From Candidatus Latescibacterota bacterium (GTDB taxonomy: Bacteria > Latescibacterota > UBA2968 > UBA8231): DNA of 52,883 nt. Positions 29,658 to 37,874 of the stretch are shown here, one piece after another. The DNA lies in the NCBI GenBank assembly GCA_007571365.1, contig RKRN01000295.1:1-52883 (forward strand), given 5' to 3'. Position 1 is the stretch's first letter. Each line of letters opens with the position of its first letter. The position numbers were made by a program, and so were the translations under genes. The notes under the pieces were generated by a model. It worked only from the letters and a program-made list of their open reading frames with translations, was not told the origin of the DNA and did no database searches.

Positions 29658-31568
29658 CTAGTTTCCGTACAGCGGGTGCCCCTGCCCGGGGAACCAAATC
29701 ATATCGGTGCAAAAGGACAGGCCAATCGCGGTGAAATACCCGAGGATGAGGCCAATGAAAAAGGGCTGGGCGCGGTGGTAGAGACCAATGCCGCCCGAGC
29801 GCATGATAGCCCATTTGGCCAGCCAAGAGACAAAGATCGAAAAGACGATGATGGTCATGGGGTAGGAACAGATGCCGACCGGCATACCAATCGGATGCAG
29901 GGGCCACCACGAGAAGCGGTAGCGCATAAAGGTCAAAAGCCCCATAGTGCCCGCGCCGCTTAGGAGGTGGCCCAATCGCGTCCAATCCGGGGCCTTGAGG
30001 TCGATTTTGCGCAGGCTTTCCACGTAGGGCACTTGCGAACCGGTGCCAAAAATCCACCCGCCGTAGTTGTACGCGCCAAAGGAGTAGCCCATGTAGAGCG
30101 CAAAGGCCATGGAGACGACGAGAGCGACCAGTGCCGCGAGGAGGATGTAGAAGCTCAGCCAGCGGCGGTTGCCGCGGATGGAGCCGGACACCTTGGCACT
30201 GTTGGCCGCGGCGACCATGAAGAAGCCCTTGAGCTCGTGGTGCCAGCCATACGAAAGCCCCATGGCGATGTTGCTCTGAGCGGTGGCGTATGGCCCGAGC
30301 GCGTAGCCGACGAAGGTTTGGCCGACCAGCGGGGCGCGGCTGAAGAGCAAGCCCCCCTCCATGATGATGCGCGTAATGCCGACGTAGAGGACCAAAGTGG
30401 CCAAGATGAAGAGGGCGACCGTCGGCGGATTCATGCCGGCCCGCCACATCCAGCAGGCGATGTAGACTAGGGCCAGCCCGCCGCCAAAGACGATCATCCG
30501 GTAGGACATCAGCTCGTCTGAGTCGTCGATGTCGGCATCGTTGCGCACGGCTTTGCGCCAGATCGCGCCGAGGTGCCCGCGCGCCATCCACAGCATGCCA
30601 CCGACGAGGGCGATCAGCGCACCGAATGATTGCCAGCCGATGCCGGGGTGGCCGAGGGTGTACACGTCGCGGCCAGCAATGGTGTAGCCAAAGCGGTTGA
30701 ACAGGCCCTGTTGCAACATGGTCAGCAGCGTGAAAAACCAGATGCTGAACGACACGTCGAGGTTGACGAAGTACGTGAAGCCGACGATGGCCCAGTTGAT
30801 ATTGGTGTTGATGGCGGGAAATTCGCGGCCGAGGCGAATGGGGTCGGACAGGTCGCGCGGGATGGGCGGGAAGGCCGGGGTAAAGTACGTGACCACGTTC
30901 CACATAACCATGCCAAAGGGCAGGGCAAAGCCAAACCAGAACGCCTTTTGGCGCACAAAGCTGGGCCAGTTAGAGCCTGGTGGCGGGGCGATGAGCTGTT
31001 GGGGCAATTCCATCAGGGCGAAGGGCAGGCGCTCGTATTCGACCCACTGTTTGCGCAGCGCCGCGACCAGGCACTGACACAAAAAGAAAATGGCCATCAC
31101 CAAGCTGGTCCACCAAAAAAGCGGCGCGATCCAAGCACCCCAAGGAATGGATTCGCCCGCGGGGAGGCCGTTGTAAAACCACTTGAGGGCAATCGCGTCG
31201 TTGGGCACCAGCCATTCCTCAATGTACTGCACTACTTTGCTCTGCCACTGATTCTCCGGCGAGGCAAAGTACTGGGGCGCGGCGACGACCGCGATCATGT
31301 AGGTAGAAGTCCCCCAAGTGGGAATTGAGGCCCCCACTAGGGACATGATGAAAATGAGGCCGAGTTCGCTGGTGCCTAGCCCGCGTACTTTTAGCAGCGA
31401 CTTGGCCGTGGCGTTGACAAAGACCAAGCCAGTAAAGAGAAAGACCACGCTCAAGGGCAAGTAGCTAATAGCCCACTGCGAGGACTTGAGGATGAACATG
31501 CTGTACGGGGCCCCGATGTTGATCAGGACCACCAAGCCCAAACCGATGAGGAAGGCGCGTGCGGTCAT
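29658..31568 (-). CDS. DUF6785/DUF6784-type membrane protein, second copy
   Basis: The 636-residue product is a paralogue of 15995-17953. It shares R-K-Q-W-V-E-Y-E-R-L-P-F-A-L-M-E, the L-G-A-I-W-R-K-A-V/F-K/R-N/G-D pattern with D-I-D-D-S-D-E, F-S-I-W-F-F and W-W-P-L-H-P-I-G near the end. No Shine-Dalgarno site precedes its ATG. Instead its start overlaps the stop of a 38-codon upstream gene as ATGA, so translation is probably coupled to that leader. It forms an operon with the OPT-like gene. Confidence 0.85.
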   Translation of the reverse strand: MTARAFLIGLGLVVLINIGAPYSMFILKSSQWAISYLPLSVVFLFTGLVFVNATAKSLLKVRGLGTSELGLIFIMSLVGASIPTWGTSTYMIAVVAAPQYFASPENQWQSKVVQYIEEWLVPNDAIALKWFYNGLPAGESIPWGAWIAPLFWWTSLVMAIFFLCQCLVAALRKQWVEYERLPFALMELPQQLIAPPPGSNWPSFVRQKAFWFGFALPFGMVMWNVVTYFTPAFPPIPRDLSDPIRLGREFPAINTNINWAIVGFTYFVNLDVSFSIWFFTLLTMLQQGLFNRFGYTIAGRDVYTLGHPGIGWQSFGALIALVGGMLWMARGHLGAIWRKAVRNDADIDDSDELMSYRMIVFGGGLALVYIACWMWRAGMNPPTVALFILATLVLYVGITRIIMEGGLLFSRAPLVGQTFVGYALGPYATAQSNIAMGLSYGWHHELKGFFMVAAANSAKVSGSIRGNRRWLSFYILLAALVALVVSMAFALYMGYSFGAYNYGGWIFGTGSQVPYVESLRKIDLKAPDWTRLGHLLSGAGTMGLLTFMRYRFSWWPLHPIGMPVGICSYPMTIIVFSIFVSWLAKWAIMRSGGIGLYHRAQPFFIGLILGYFTAIGLSFCTDMIWFPGQGHPLYGN

Positions 31569-31681
31569 GCTGGCTGCACGGTGCTACTGGAGGGAATGGA
31601 CGGCATCTGCTCGCGGATTCCCGGCGACAGCAGAGGCCACGCGAGGAATCGCTCGCAAAGCACGTTGAGGATTTGGCTCAT
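31565..31681 (-). CDS. 38-residue leader gene coupled to the DUF6785 gene
   Basis: The frame reads M-S-Q-I-L-N-V-L-C-E-R-F-L-A-W-P-L-L-S-P and continues G-I-R-E-Q-M-P. A GAGGGG sits just upstream, and its stop overlaps the DUF6785 start as ATGA. The first 22 residues match the end of the M28/FtsX protein at 32410-37005 (F-L-N-V-L-R-K-R-F-L-V-W-R-T-L-S-P-A-I-R) at 13 of 22 positions, and the DNA also matches. It is either a remnant of a second M28/FtsX-type gene now reused as a translational leader, or a small gene whose domain was also fused to that protein. Confidence 0.5.
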   Translation of the reverse strand: MSQILNVLCERFLAWPLLSPGIREQMPSIPSSSTVQPA

Positions 31682-31713
31682 GCCCCTCAATTTTCTCGCG
31701 ACTCTTCACGGCT

Positions 31714-32094
31714 TCAAACCTCCATGGTGGCCACATCGTATTGCCGAATGTGGCCATCCCGGGTCACGAGGATCAGCCCTTCGGTTCGGGCTTGGGCAAT
31801 CAGGAAGCGATCGAATGGATCCCGGTGGTGCATCGGGAGGCGGCCGGCCTGCTCGGCGTGATGGAACGTCAGCGGAAGGTGGGTGAAGCCCCTTTCCTCA
31901 ACCAACATCGACAGATTGTCTGACGCGACTAAGCGCCCCTTTGCTTTCTTGACTGTGATTTCCCACCCGGTGATGGCACTGACGAAGACGTCATTGTGCG
32001 GATCGGCGATTGTGGCACGGGTATCTTCGGCCAGTCGCCCAACATCGGCTAGACACCATAAAAAGGTGTGGGTATCCAACAGGAGCCGCGACAT
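31714..32094 (-). CDS. PIN-domain toxin of a type II toxin-antitoxin pair
   Basis: The 126-residue product has the PIN acidic residues D7 (L-L-L-D-T-H-T-F-L-W), E45 (G-W-E-I-T-V-K-K), D92/D95 (H-R-D-P-F-D-R-F-L-I-A-Q-A) and D113 (T-R-D), all intact. The D-T-H-x-F-L-W start and the H-x-D-P-F-D-R motif are typical of the PIN toxins paired with Phd-type antitoxins. It follows its antitoxin gene with a two-base gap. It is inferred to be an RNA-cutting toxin. Confidence 0.9.
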   Translation of the reverse strand: MSRLLLDTHTFLWCLADVGRLAEDTRATIADPHNDVFVSAITGWEITVKKAKGRLVASDNLSMLVEERGFTHLPLTFHHAEQAGRLPMHHRDPFDRFLIAQARTEGLILVTRDGHIRQYDVATMEV

Positions 32095-32096
32095 GG

Positions 32097-32351
32097 CTAA
32101 CTCTTGTCTGGGAAAATTTTCGCGTTTTCAAGCAGATCCATGAGTTCTTCATCGGGATCGTCGAAGTCTGGAGACAGCCAGATTTTTCCTTCTAGCCCAC
32201 CAAGCTGACGTTCCTCCAGCCGATCCCGATACGGTTCCAGCCGTAAATACGGCTCGCCGGCCTTGGCGATGACAACTTCCTCCCCCGCCCAAGCCAATTT
32301 GCCTAGGCGCGAAAGTTGCGATTTGGCCTCGTGCATGTTCACCTTCGTCAT
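32097..32351 (-). CDS. Phd/YefM-family antitoxin
   Basis: The 84-residue product begins M-T-K-V-N-M-H-E-A-K-S-Q-L-S-R-L, the signature of the Phd/YefM DNA-binding domain, followed by G-E-E-V-V-I-A-K-A-G-E-P. The acidic tail (L-S-P-D-F-D-D-P-D-E-E-L) would wrap the toxin. GGAGG precedes the ATG by seven bases. These antitoxins usually repress their own promoter. The pair sits between the transporter operon and the M28/FtsX gene. Confidence 0.92.
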   Translation of the reverse strand: MTKVNMHEAKSQLSRLGKLAWAGEEVVIAKAGEPYLRLEPYRDRLEERQLGGLEGKIWLSPDFDDPDEELMDLLENAKIFPDKS

Positions 32352-32409
32352 TGTGAATCCTCCAATAGCTAAGTTGAGCTAAGTCTATTTTGTGGCGGGG
32401 CCGTGTCAA

Positions 32410-35400
32410 TTATACCGCCTGCTCTCCCGCCCCGGCAAACGCCGCTTCCACCTCGTCCTGATACTTTTGGCGAATCGCTGGCGACAGGGTGCGCCACACG
32501 AGAAATCGCTTGCGCAGCACGTTGAGGAACTTGCGGTTCATCCGCTGCCAAGAGGCCACATCGCCGCTGAGGCGCTCAATATGGGTCTCGATCTTGTAGA
32601 TGTGGTGCTCGCCGGTGGGAGTCGCCAGCAGGCGCACTTGCTGGCTGATGCCGAGGTCGTAGGGCGCCAGCCAAGTGCGCATGGCAATGGCGTAAGAAGG
32701 CTCCGGTCCGTCGCTGGCGACCACTAGGGCAATGTCGCGGGCGATGAAGTCGCCGATGGAGCCTGCGCCATAGGCGGCGAAGACCGATTTGAGATACACG
32801 TACATGCTCGGCACCTCGGCTCCGCCAACCGTGAAGGGGAAGTCAAAGCGCCAGTGATCGCCGACCGGCGGGGGGAATTGCCACTGCCGCGTCACGTCTG
32901 GGACGGCCATGTTGGCCGCCATCTGCGCCGGATACAAGGTCGATAAATAGACCGTGCCGATGACCACGACGGTGGCCCACACCGCCGAGAGCGACGAGTA
33001 GTTGAGCGTCAGGCCGGCGAGCAGCCCATATTGCAGCATGAACAGGTGGGCGATTTGGCCTAGGGCGTAGCCTACGACCGCGCCAAAGGTGGCAAAGACC
33101 GTGGATTCGGCCAAAAATAGCAAGCCGATGTGACTGGGGGCCAAGCCGACGACGCTGTAGATGCCGATTTCGCGCACCCGCTCGTACACGGCTCCCATCA
33201 TGGTATTGAGCACGATCAAGGCGGCGATGATTATCGGCACTAAAAGCTGGCCGGCCCCGCTTATTTCGGTGGCGCCGATCGAGCTGTAGGCCACGACGCG
33301 GTCGCCTTGGCCGACGAACAGAGTCAGCGCCACCCGCGACATAAAGGACTCTACGCGCTGGACGAATTGCGGGTCGTCCGCGTCGGCGGCAATGGCGATG
33401 GAGCGCAGGCGGCCGTCCATGGCGCGGACGCGCTCATAGGGCAAGAACAGGGTGTTGATTACTTCGAGGTGGTTGAAGGTTTCGACCGCGGTGGCGGCCA
33501 AGGTGCGCGGATCTTCGGTGCTCTCGCGGGTGATGAGGCCGGCGTCTTTGACCGTATCTACGGGCGTTAGACGCTCGCCATCGAGATCGACGACTTCTTT
33601 GAGGGCCGCGCTGTCGAACAGGCCGATGACTTGGTACTCCTCGCCGTAGAGCGCGATGGAAGCCGCGCCCACGTCCTCGGGGCCGATCCCGATGAGCGCG
33701 GCTAGGCTGTCGGGCAAGATGACGGCCTTGTCGTCGCCCGCGGCAAAGAAGCGGCCGACCGAGATGTGCGCGTCGAGGCCGGTTACTGCGGCTTCGGCCG
33801 GCTGTAGGCCCACCACGCCGTGGGCGAAACTAGCCGCGCCAGTGGCGGTGGCGGTAAAGTCGATAAAGGCCCGTTCAGATTCGACCGGCGACAAGTACCA
33901 GGCGCGCGGCACCACCAAGCCGCGGTCGCCAAACGCGCTCTGCACGTAGTCCAAGATGGAATCCTGCAGGCCGCGCCAAGCGCGATCGCGGATGAGGCCG
34001 CCCTCGTATAGGGGCGCGGTATCGCGCGGTAGGCGATAGAAGTCAAAGCTGGACTTGACCGAGGTAAAGGAATTGACCGTAAAGGTCAAAAAGGTCAGGG
34101 TCGCGGCTGTCAGCGCGGTGCGTAGGCGACGCTTGCTCAAGTTGGAGATGCCCAACAGCACGGCGGCAAAACCGGCGGCAATCCGACCTACGTCGGTCTC
34201 GTGCAGGCCGGCGGTCGCGCCCTTGCGGCGTTGCAGCAGGGCCTTAAAGCGCGCGACGACGATCGAGATGACGAGGACGCCCAAGGCGAGGATGACAAAC
34301 GCGAGGAAGATGATGTACGGCGAGGTGCTCAGCTTGAAGGCCGGATGGACCAAGCGCAGGATCAAAAACACCAGGACGAAGATGCCGACAAAGCCGGCGA
34401 TTTGCCGCCGCACATCCGCGAAGCCAAAAAAGAAGCGCTCGCAGAAAAAGGCAAAGGGCAACAGCAGCGCGAAGTAGAAAATCACCGCGCGAACCGCGTC
34501 GTTGGCGGTGGCCTTGATTTCCGGGTAGATGCGGGCCTCTAGTCCGAGGGCGCGGCGCACGGCGCGCTGATAGCCGGTGTAATCAAAAGCCGCGAGTTTG
34601 TCGCGGGCCTCGAGCAGGGCCTCCCGCGCTTGGGCGTGCATGGCCTGCAGCTGTTCGAGGACGATGCCGTGGCGCACCATCTGTTTAATTCGCGCCTCGT
34701 CGATGATCCAGATGTCGCGGGCCGCCTGCAACGCCGGATAGGGAATGAGGCCTTGTTCAACCGGGAAGCCGGTGCCCTGGGCCTGCTCAATGGTCGCCAG
34801 ATCGACGCCGGCCGGATCCAAGTCGGTGAACAAGGCCGAGTCCGCATTAGTGAGCAGGTAGCGCACGCCGGCGAGTGCGCTCTCGCCGCCAAAAGCTCCT
34901 TCGCCAGCGAGAATTTTGACGCGGGTGCCCGGTTCGGCAAACACCACGCCGGCCTGTACCACTCGGTCCTGCACGGTGCTCTGGTTTTCGATGTAGTTGA
35001 GCGAAAAAGAACGCGGCGGCGCGTCGTTGGTGCCGAGGACGTTGACGCGGTCCAGGGCCGACAGATAGCGCGGATCGACCACCTCCAAAAAGCTCAAAGC
35101 GCGGCAGCGAAACAAAACCTGCAACATGCGGTTTTCCCACCAGCCATAAGGTTGGGTGCCCGGATAGGTTTTGTCGCCCTCCTCGCCGAGGTCGGGTGCC
35201 GAGACGATGCGCCCGTGTTCGTCGAGCTCAAAGGCTTGGATGCGGTTGGCAAAGCGGTTGCGCACGATGTCGAACTTGAAGTAGCCGCTCTGGTCCCCGT
35301 GTGTGGCCATCAGGGTGCGTACGCCGGCCACCGAGTTGGGGCCGGGCTGGAGATAGGTGACCAGGGCGTTGGGAACTGGGGCCTTGGGCACGGCAAAATT

Positions 35401-37005
35401 CACGTCGCGGTCGAACCAGTAGATATGGCCCGCTAGGCTGTGGCCCCAATCGCGCAGGGTCAGCTTGGTGTCGTTAAAAAAGTCCGGGTCGGCGGCGGCT
35501 TTGAGCAGCAGCCCGGCTATGGTGCGGGTCTGTTCGGCGAGGTTGTCGAGCGCGACGAATTCGAGCCGGTCGAGGGGCGTATCGACGCGCTGGCGCAGTT
35601 GGTTGGGCGCGACGAAAGAGAGTGCCTCCTTGCCCACAAAGGCCGCGGCCTCGCTGTCGAGGGCCAGCCGCACCGGCATGAAGTTTTTCCACACCCGCTT
35701 CTGCGGGGCAATGGCGTCTTGGTAGCGGGTCGAGTCGGCGAAAATCTCGCGATTATAGCGGGCAAAGCGCGCGGCATAGTGCGCCATCAGGTTCTTTTGA
35801 TAGTCGTCGTTGCGCCACGCCGAGTTGTAGAACGTGCCCATGGTGAAGCTGGCGACTTGGGGGCTGTGGCTGGCCAAGTCGAGGCCGACGAAGAGGCGGA
35901 AGTCAAGGCGCTCGGCGGGCGGGATCTGGTCGCGGAAATGCTCGCTTTTGCGCGCGTGGCGGTAGAGGAAGTCGTTGACGCCGGCCAAGCCCTGAAAGTG
36001 GCCGGGGGTGGCCAAAAAGAGCACGGTGTAGCGAGTGCCTTCGACCACGAGCAAGCGGGCGATTTCGAGCAGTGCAGCGATGCCGGTGGCGTTTTCGGCC
36101 CCCGGGGCCAACGCCGGGACCACCGAGATGGCGTCGTAGTGCGCTTGCAGGACGATGATTTGCTCGTCCCACTGCTGGATTTGGTGGCGCTGGCCGCGCG
36201 GCATGGCCTCGTCCAAGCCCGGGAGGACGGCGAATATATTGCGCACCTGGACCTGCTCCCAGTCCATCCGCGCTTCGAGATGCACTTGGGCATGGCCGCT
36301 GCGCGCTTGCTGTCGCAAGCGTTCCGCGCCCGCCGCTTCGACCCAAAAGCGCGGGAGGTCCACGGGCACTTGGAGGAATTTTTCCGCGGCCTCGCTGCGC
36401 GTGACGCGGCCATCGTCGTACAGCAGAATAGCTTGCGCGCCCAAGGCCCGCGCTTGGACGTGGGCGTTGCCCGAGCCAAAGCCCATCAGCGCAATGCTGC
36501 CGGCGAGCCGTTGGCCGTCCATTTCGGCCAAGCTGCCGCTTCCTAAGTCTATGAGCAGCCCAGCGACGCCGCCCGGGGGCAGGGATGGCGAGCGCACGTG
36601 ATTGGGCCACAATCCGTAGATGGGGATGACTTCGTCCGAACCGACCAAGCGCAGCCGACCGCCGCGATCTAGGGGGACCGAAACGGGGAAAAATTCGCTG
36701 GTGACTGGCAGGCCGAGGCGGCGGAATTCCCCTTCGATATAGCGGGCGGCGTTGGTGGCTCCGGCATAGCCGGTAACGCGGGACGAGTCGGCGGTGAAGA
36801 TGCGGAGGTGGTGCGCTAGGTCGGCCGCGTCTATTTGCGCGACGGCTTGGCGCAGCGAAGGTGCTCGGTCGGTTGCTGGCACTTCGCGCAGCGGCTCCCA
36901 GCCAATGGCCCGTTCGATCCAGCGCGAAATCGCCGCCGGTTCAAAGGCCGTGACCGATAGTAAAAAGAAGGCCGCAGGGGCGCAGAGGAGGAATTTGGTC
37001 AGCAT
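32410..37005 (-). CDS. M28 peptidase-like domain fused to an FtsX-type ABC permease
   Basis: The 1531-residue product starts at M-L-T-K, followed by a signal/anchor helix. An earlier ATG overlaps the terminator. Residues 60-400 look like an M28 peptidase with a PA-type insert (about 125-240). H289 and D291 (A-H-Y-D) and D376 (G-L-D-L-A) are kept. The usual G-A-D-N is G-A-E-N (304), and the catalytic Glu pair is replaced by Gly-His (335-336), so activity is doubtful. A helix cluster follows at about 865-935. FtsX-type permease helices with the Y-E-R-V-R-E-I-G-I-Y-S-V-V-G coupling motif lie at about 1220-1350, then a 180-residue cytoplasmic or periplasmic tail. Such permeases need an ATPase, and none is encoded nearby. 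I infer an inner-membrane machine acting on periplasmic or surface proteins. Confidence 0.8.
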   Translation of the reverse strand: MLTKFLLCAPAAFFLLSVTAFEPAAISRWIERAIGWEPLREVPATDRAPSLRQAVAQIDAADLAHHLRIFTADSSRVTGYAGATNAARYIEGEFRRLGLPVTSEFFPVSVPLDRGGRLRLVGSDEVIPIYGLWPNHVRSPSLPPGGVAGLLIDLGSGSLAEMDGQRLAGSIALMGFGSGNAHVQARALGAQAILLYDDGRVTRSEAAEKFLQVPVDLPRFWVEAAGAERLRQQARSGHAQVHLEARMDWEQVQVRNIFAVLPGLDEAMPRGQRHQIQQWDEQIIVLQAHYDAISVVPALAPGAENATGIAALLEIARLLVVEGTRYTVLFLATPGHFQGLAGVNDFLYRHARKSEHFRDQIPPAERLDFRLFVGLDLASHSPQVASFTMGTFYNSAWRNDDYQKNLMAHYAARFARYNREIFADSTRYQDAIAPQKRVWKNFMPVRLALDSEAAAFVGKEALSFVAPNQLRQRVDTPLDRLEFVALDNLAEQTRTIAGLLLKAAADPDFFNDTKLTLRDWGHSLAGHIYWFDRDVNFAVPKAPVPNALVTYLQPGPNSVAGVRTLMATHGDQSGYFKFDIVRNRFANRIQAFELDEHGRIVSAPDLGEEGDKTYPGTQPYGWWENRMLQVLFRCRALSFLEVVDPRYLSALDRVNVLGTNDAPPRSFSLNYIENQSTVQDRVVQAGVVFAEPGTRVKILAGEGAFGGESALAGVRYLLTNADSALFTDLDPAGVDLATIEQAQGTGFPVEQGLIPYPALQAARDIWIIDEARIKQMVRHGIVLEQLQAMHAQAREALLEARDKLAAFDYTGYQRAVRRALGLEARIYPEIKATANDAVRAVIFYFALLLPFAFFCERFFFGFADVRRQIAGFVGIFVLVFLILRLVHPAFKLSTSPYIIFLAFVILALGVLVISIVVARFKALLQRRKGATAGLHETDVGRIAAGFAAVLLGISNLSKRRLRTALTAATLTFLTFTVNSFTSVKSSFDFYRLPRDTAPLYEGGLIRDRAWRGLQDSILDYVQSAFGDRGLVVPRAWYLSPVESERAFIDFTATATGAASFAHGVVGLQPAEAAVTGLDAHISVGRFFAAGDDKAVILPDSLAALIGIGPEDVGAASIALYGEEYQVIGLFDSAALKEVVDLDGERLTPVDTVKDAGLITRESTEDPRTLAATAVETFNHLEVINTLFLPYERVRAMDGRLRSIAIAADADDPQFVQRVESFMSRVALTLFVGQGDRVVAYSSIGATEISGAGQLLVPIIIAALIVLNTMMGAVYERVREIGIYSVVGLAPSHIGLLFLAESTVFATFGAVVGYALGQIAHLFMLQYGLLAGLTLNYSSLSAVWATVVVIGTVYLSTLYPAQMAANMAVPDVTRQWQFPPPVGDHWRFDFPFTVGGAEVPSMYVYLKSVFAAYGAGSIGDFIARDIALVVASDGPEPSYAIAMRTWLAPYDLGISQQVRLLATPTGEHHIYKIETHIERLSGDVASWQRMNRKFLNVLRKRFLVWRTLSPAIRQKYQDEVEAAFAGAGEQAV

Positions 37006-37030
37006 TGAACATGTGCCGGGCAGCGGACAG

Positions 37031-37060
37031 AAAAAGAGGCAGGCCAAGCAGCCTGCCCCT
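37031..37060 (-). terminator. Intrinsic terminator between the lipoprotein and M28/FtsX genes
   Basis: On the minus strand GGCAGGC, a six-base loop and GCCTGCC are followed by TCTTTTT. The hairpin lies 27 bases beyond the lipoprotein stop and ends 26 bases before the chosen start of the M28/FtsX gene. It would end or attenuate the upstream surface-protein transcript. Confidence 0.75.
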
Positions 37061-37086
37061 TAGGCTATTCAGCTCGACCAGCCCGG

Positions 37087-37851
37087 TTAATTGGCCGCCA
37101 ACTTGTCGATGTTTTTGACCTTTTGAATGTCGCGCTTGAAGCGGAAGCGCAGGTCAATGGTCTCTAGGGGTTCGTTGCGGAAGTTGTAGCGCAGTCCGAA
37201 CTCGGGAATCTGGAAGGTGATCTCGGCGACGTCGTCGTGGATTTTGGAGAACACTACATAGCCCTCAACTTCTTGCCCCGAGAAGCAAAACTCGTCGTCG
37301 GGATATTTGGCAGCATTGTAGATATCAGTGCGCTCGTCGAAGCGCATTTTGCCCAAGCCATTGAAAGCTAACGGAAAGCGACGGAAGTACTCCTCGATGT
37401 CGTAACTGCCCCAGGGATAATAGCGCCGCCCATTGGCCGATTCCACGTTTACTATCAGCGGATCGAACTTGACTTTGGGGTATTCGTAGTTTTTGACCGT
37501 GATCTTGAAGACGGACAAGCGCTGCGGTGCCTTGCCCGTGCGCGGGTCGAGCCAATTGCCATAGGTGAACGGATTGGACGGCAGCTCATCGGCCGGACCG
37601 CTGGCGTTGGTAGATTGGGCCGGGTACTGGCGGTTGATCTCCTCGTCGGTCATGGGCCGCACGGACACTTCGAGGCGGTTCTGCACGAAGGCTACTGTAC
37701 CGTCGTCGAGGGTTTTCATGCTCGACCCTTGAATATCGGTCTGCTGCTGGGCTGTCTCGAAGGGCTGAAACGGCCCGGGTATTAGGTAGTGGCCGCAGCC
37801 CAACAAGAGGGCCGTAGCGCCGAGGATGGAAATTTTTGGGCAAGCGTACAT
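37087..37851 (-). CDS. Lipoprotein of unknown function in the surface-protein operon
   Basis: The start at M-Y-A-C-P is chosen because GAGGAG lies eight bases upstream; an earlier ATG overlaps the preceding stop codon. The 254-residue product has a lipoprotein signal ending L-L-L-G-C (Cys about 19). The mature part is rich in aromatic and charged residues (R-R-Y-Y-P-W-G-S-Y, F-R-F-K-R-D-I) and looks beta-rich, with no catalytic motif. It follows the SurA-like gene by 23 bases. It could anchor or pilot the barrel protein encoded two genes upstream. Confidence 0.75.
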   Translation of the reverse strand: MYACPKISILGATALLLGCGHYLIPGPFQPFETAQQQTDIQGSSMKTLDDGTVAFVQNRLEVSVRPMTDEEINRQYPAQSTNASGPADELPSNPFTYGNWLDPRTGKAPQRLSVFKITVKNYEYPKVKFDPLIVNVESANGRRYYPWGSYDIEEYFRRFPLAFNGLGKMRFDERTDIYNAAKYPDDEFCFSGQEVEGYVVFSKIHDDVAEITFQIPEFGLRYNFRNEPLETIDLRFRFKRDIQKVKNIDKLAAN

Positions 37852-37874
37852 GGAAACACTCCTCTCTGACAAAC

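Noticed and set aside
35440-36546. 368-codon plus-strand frame opposite the M28/FtsX gene
   Set aside because: Typical GC-rich antisense shadow; the opposite strand has a coherent multi-domain protein.
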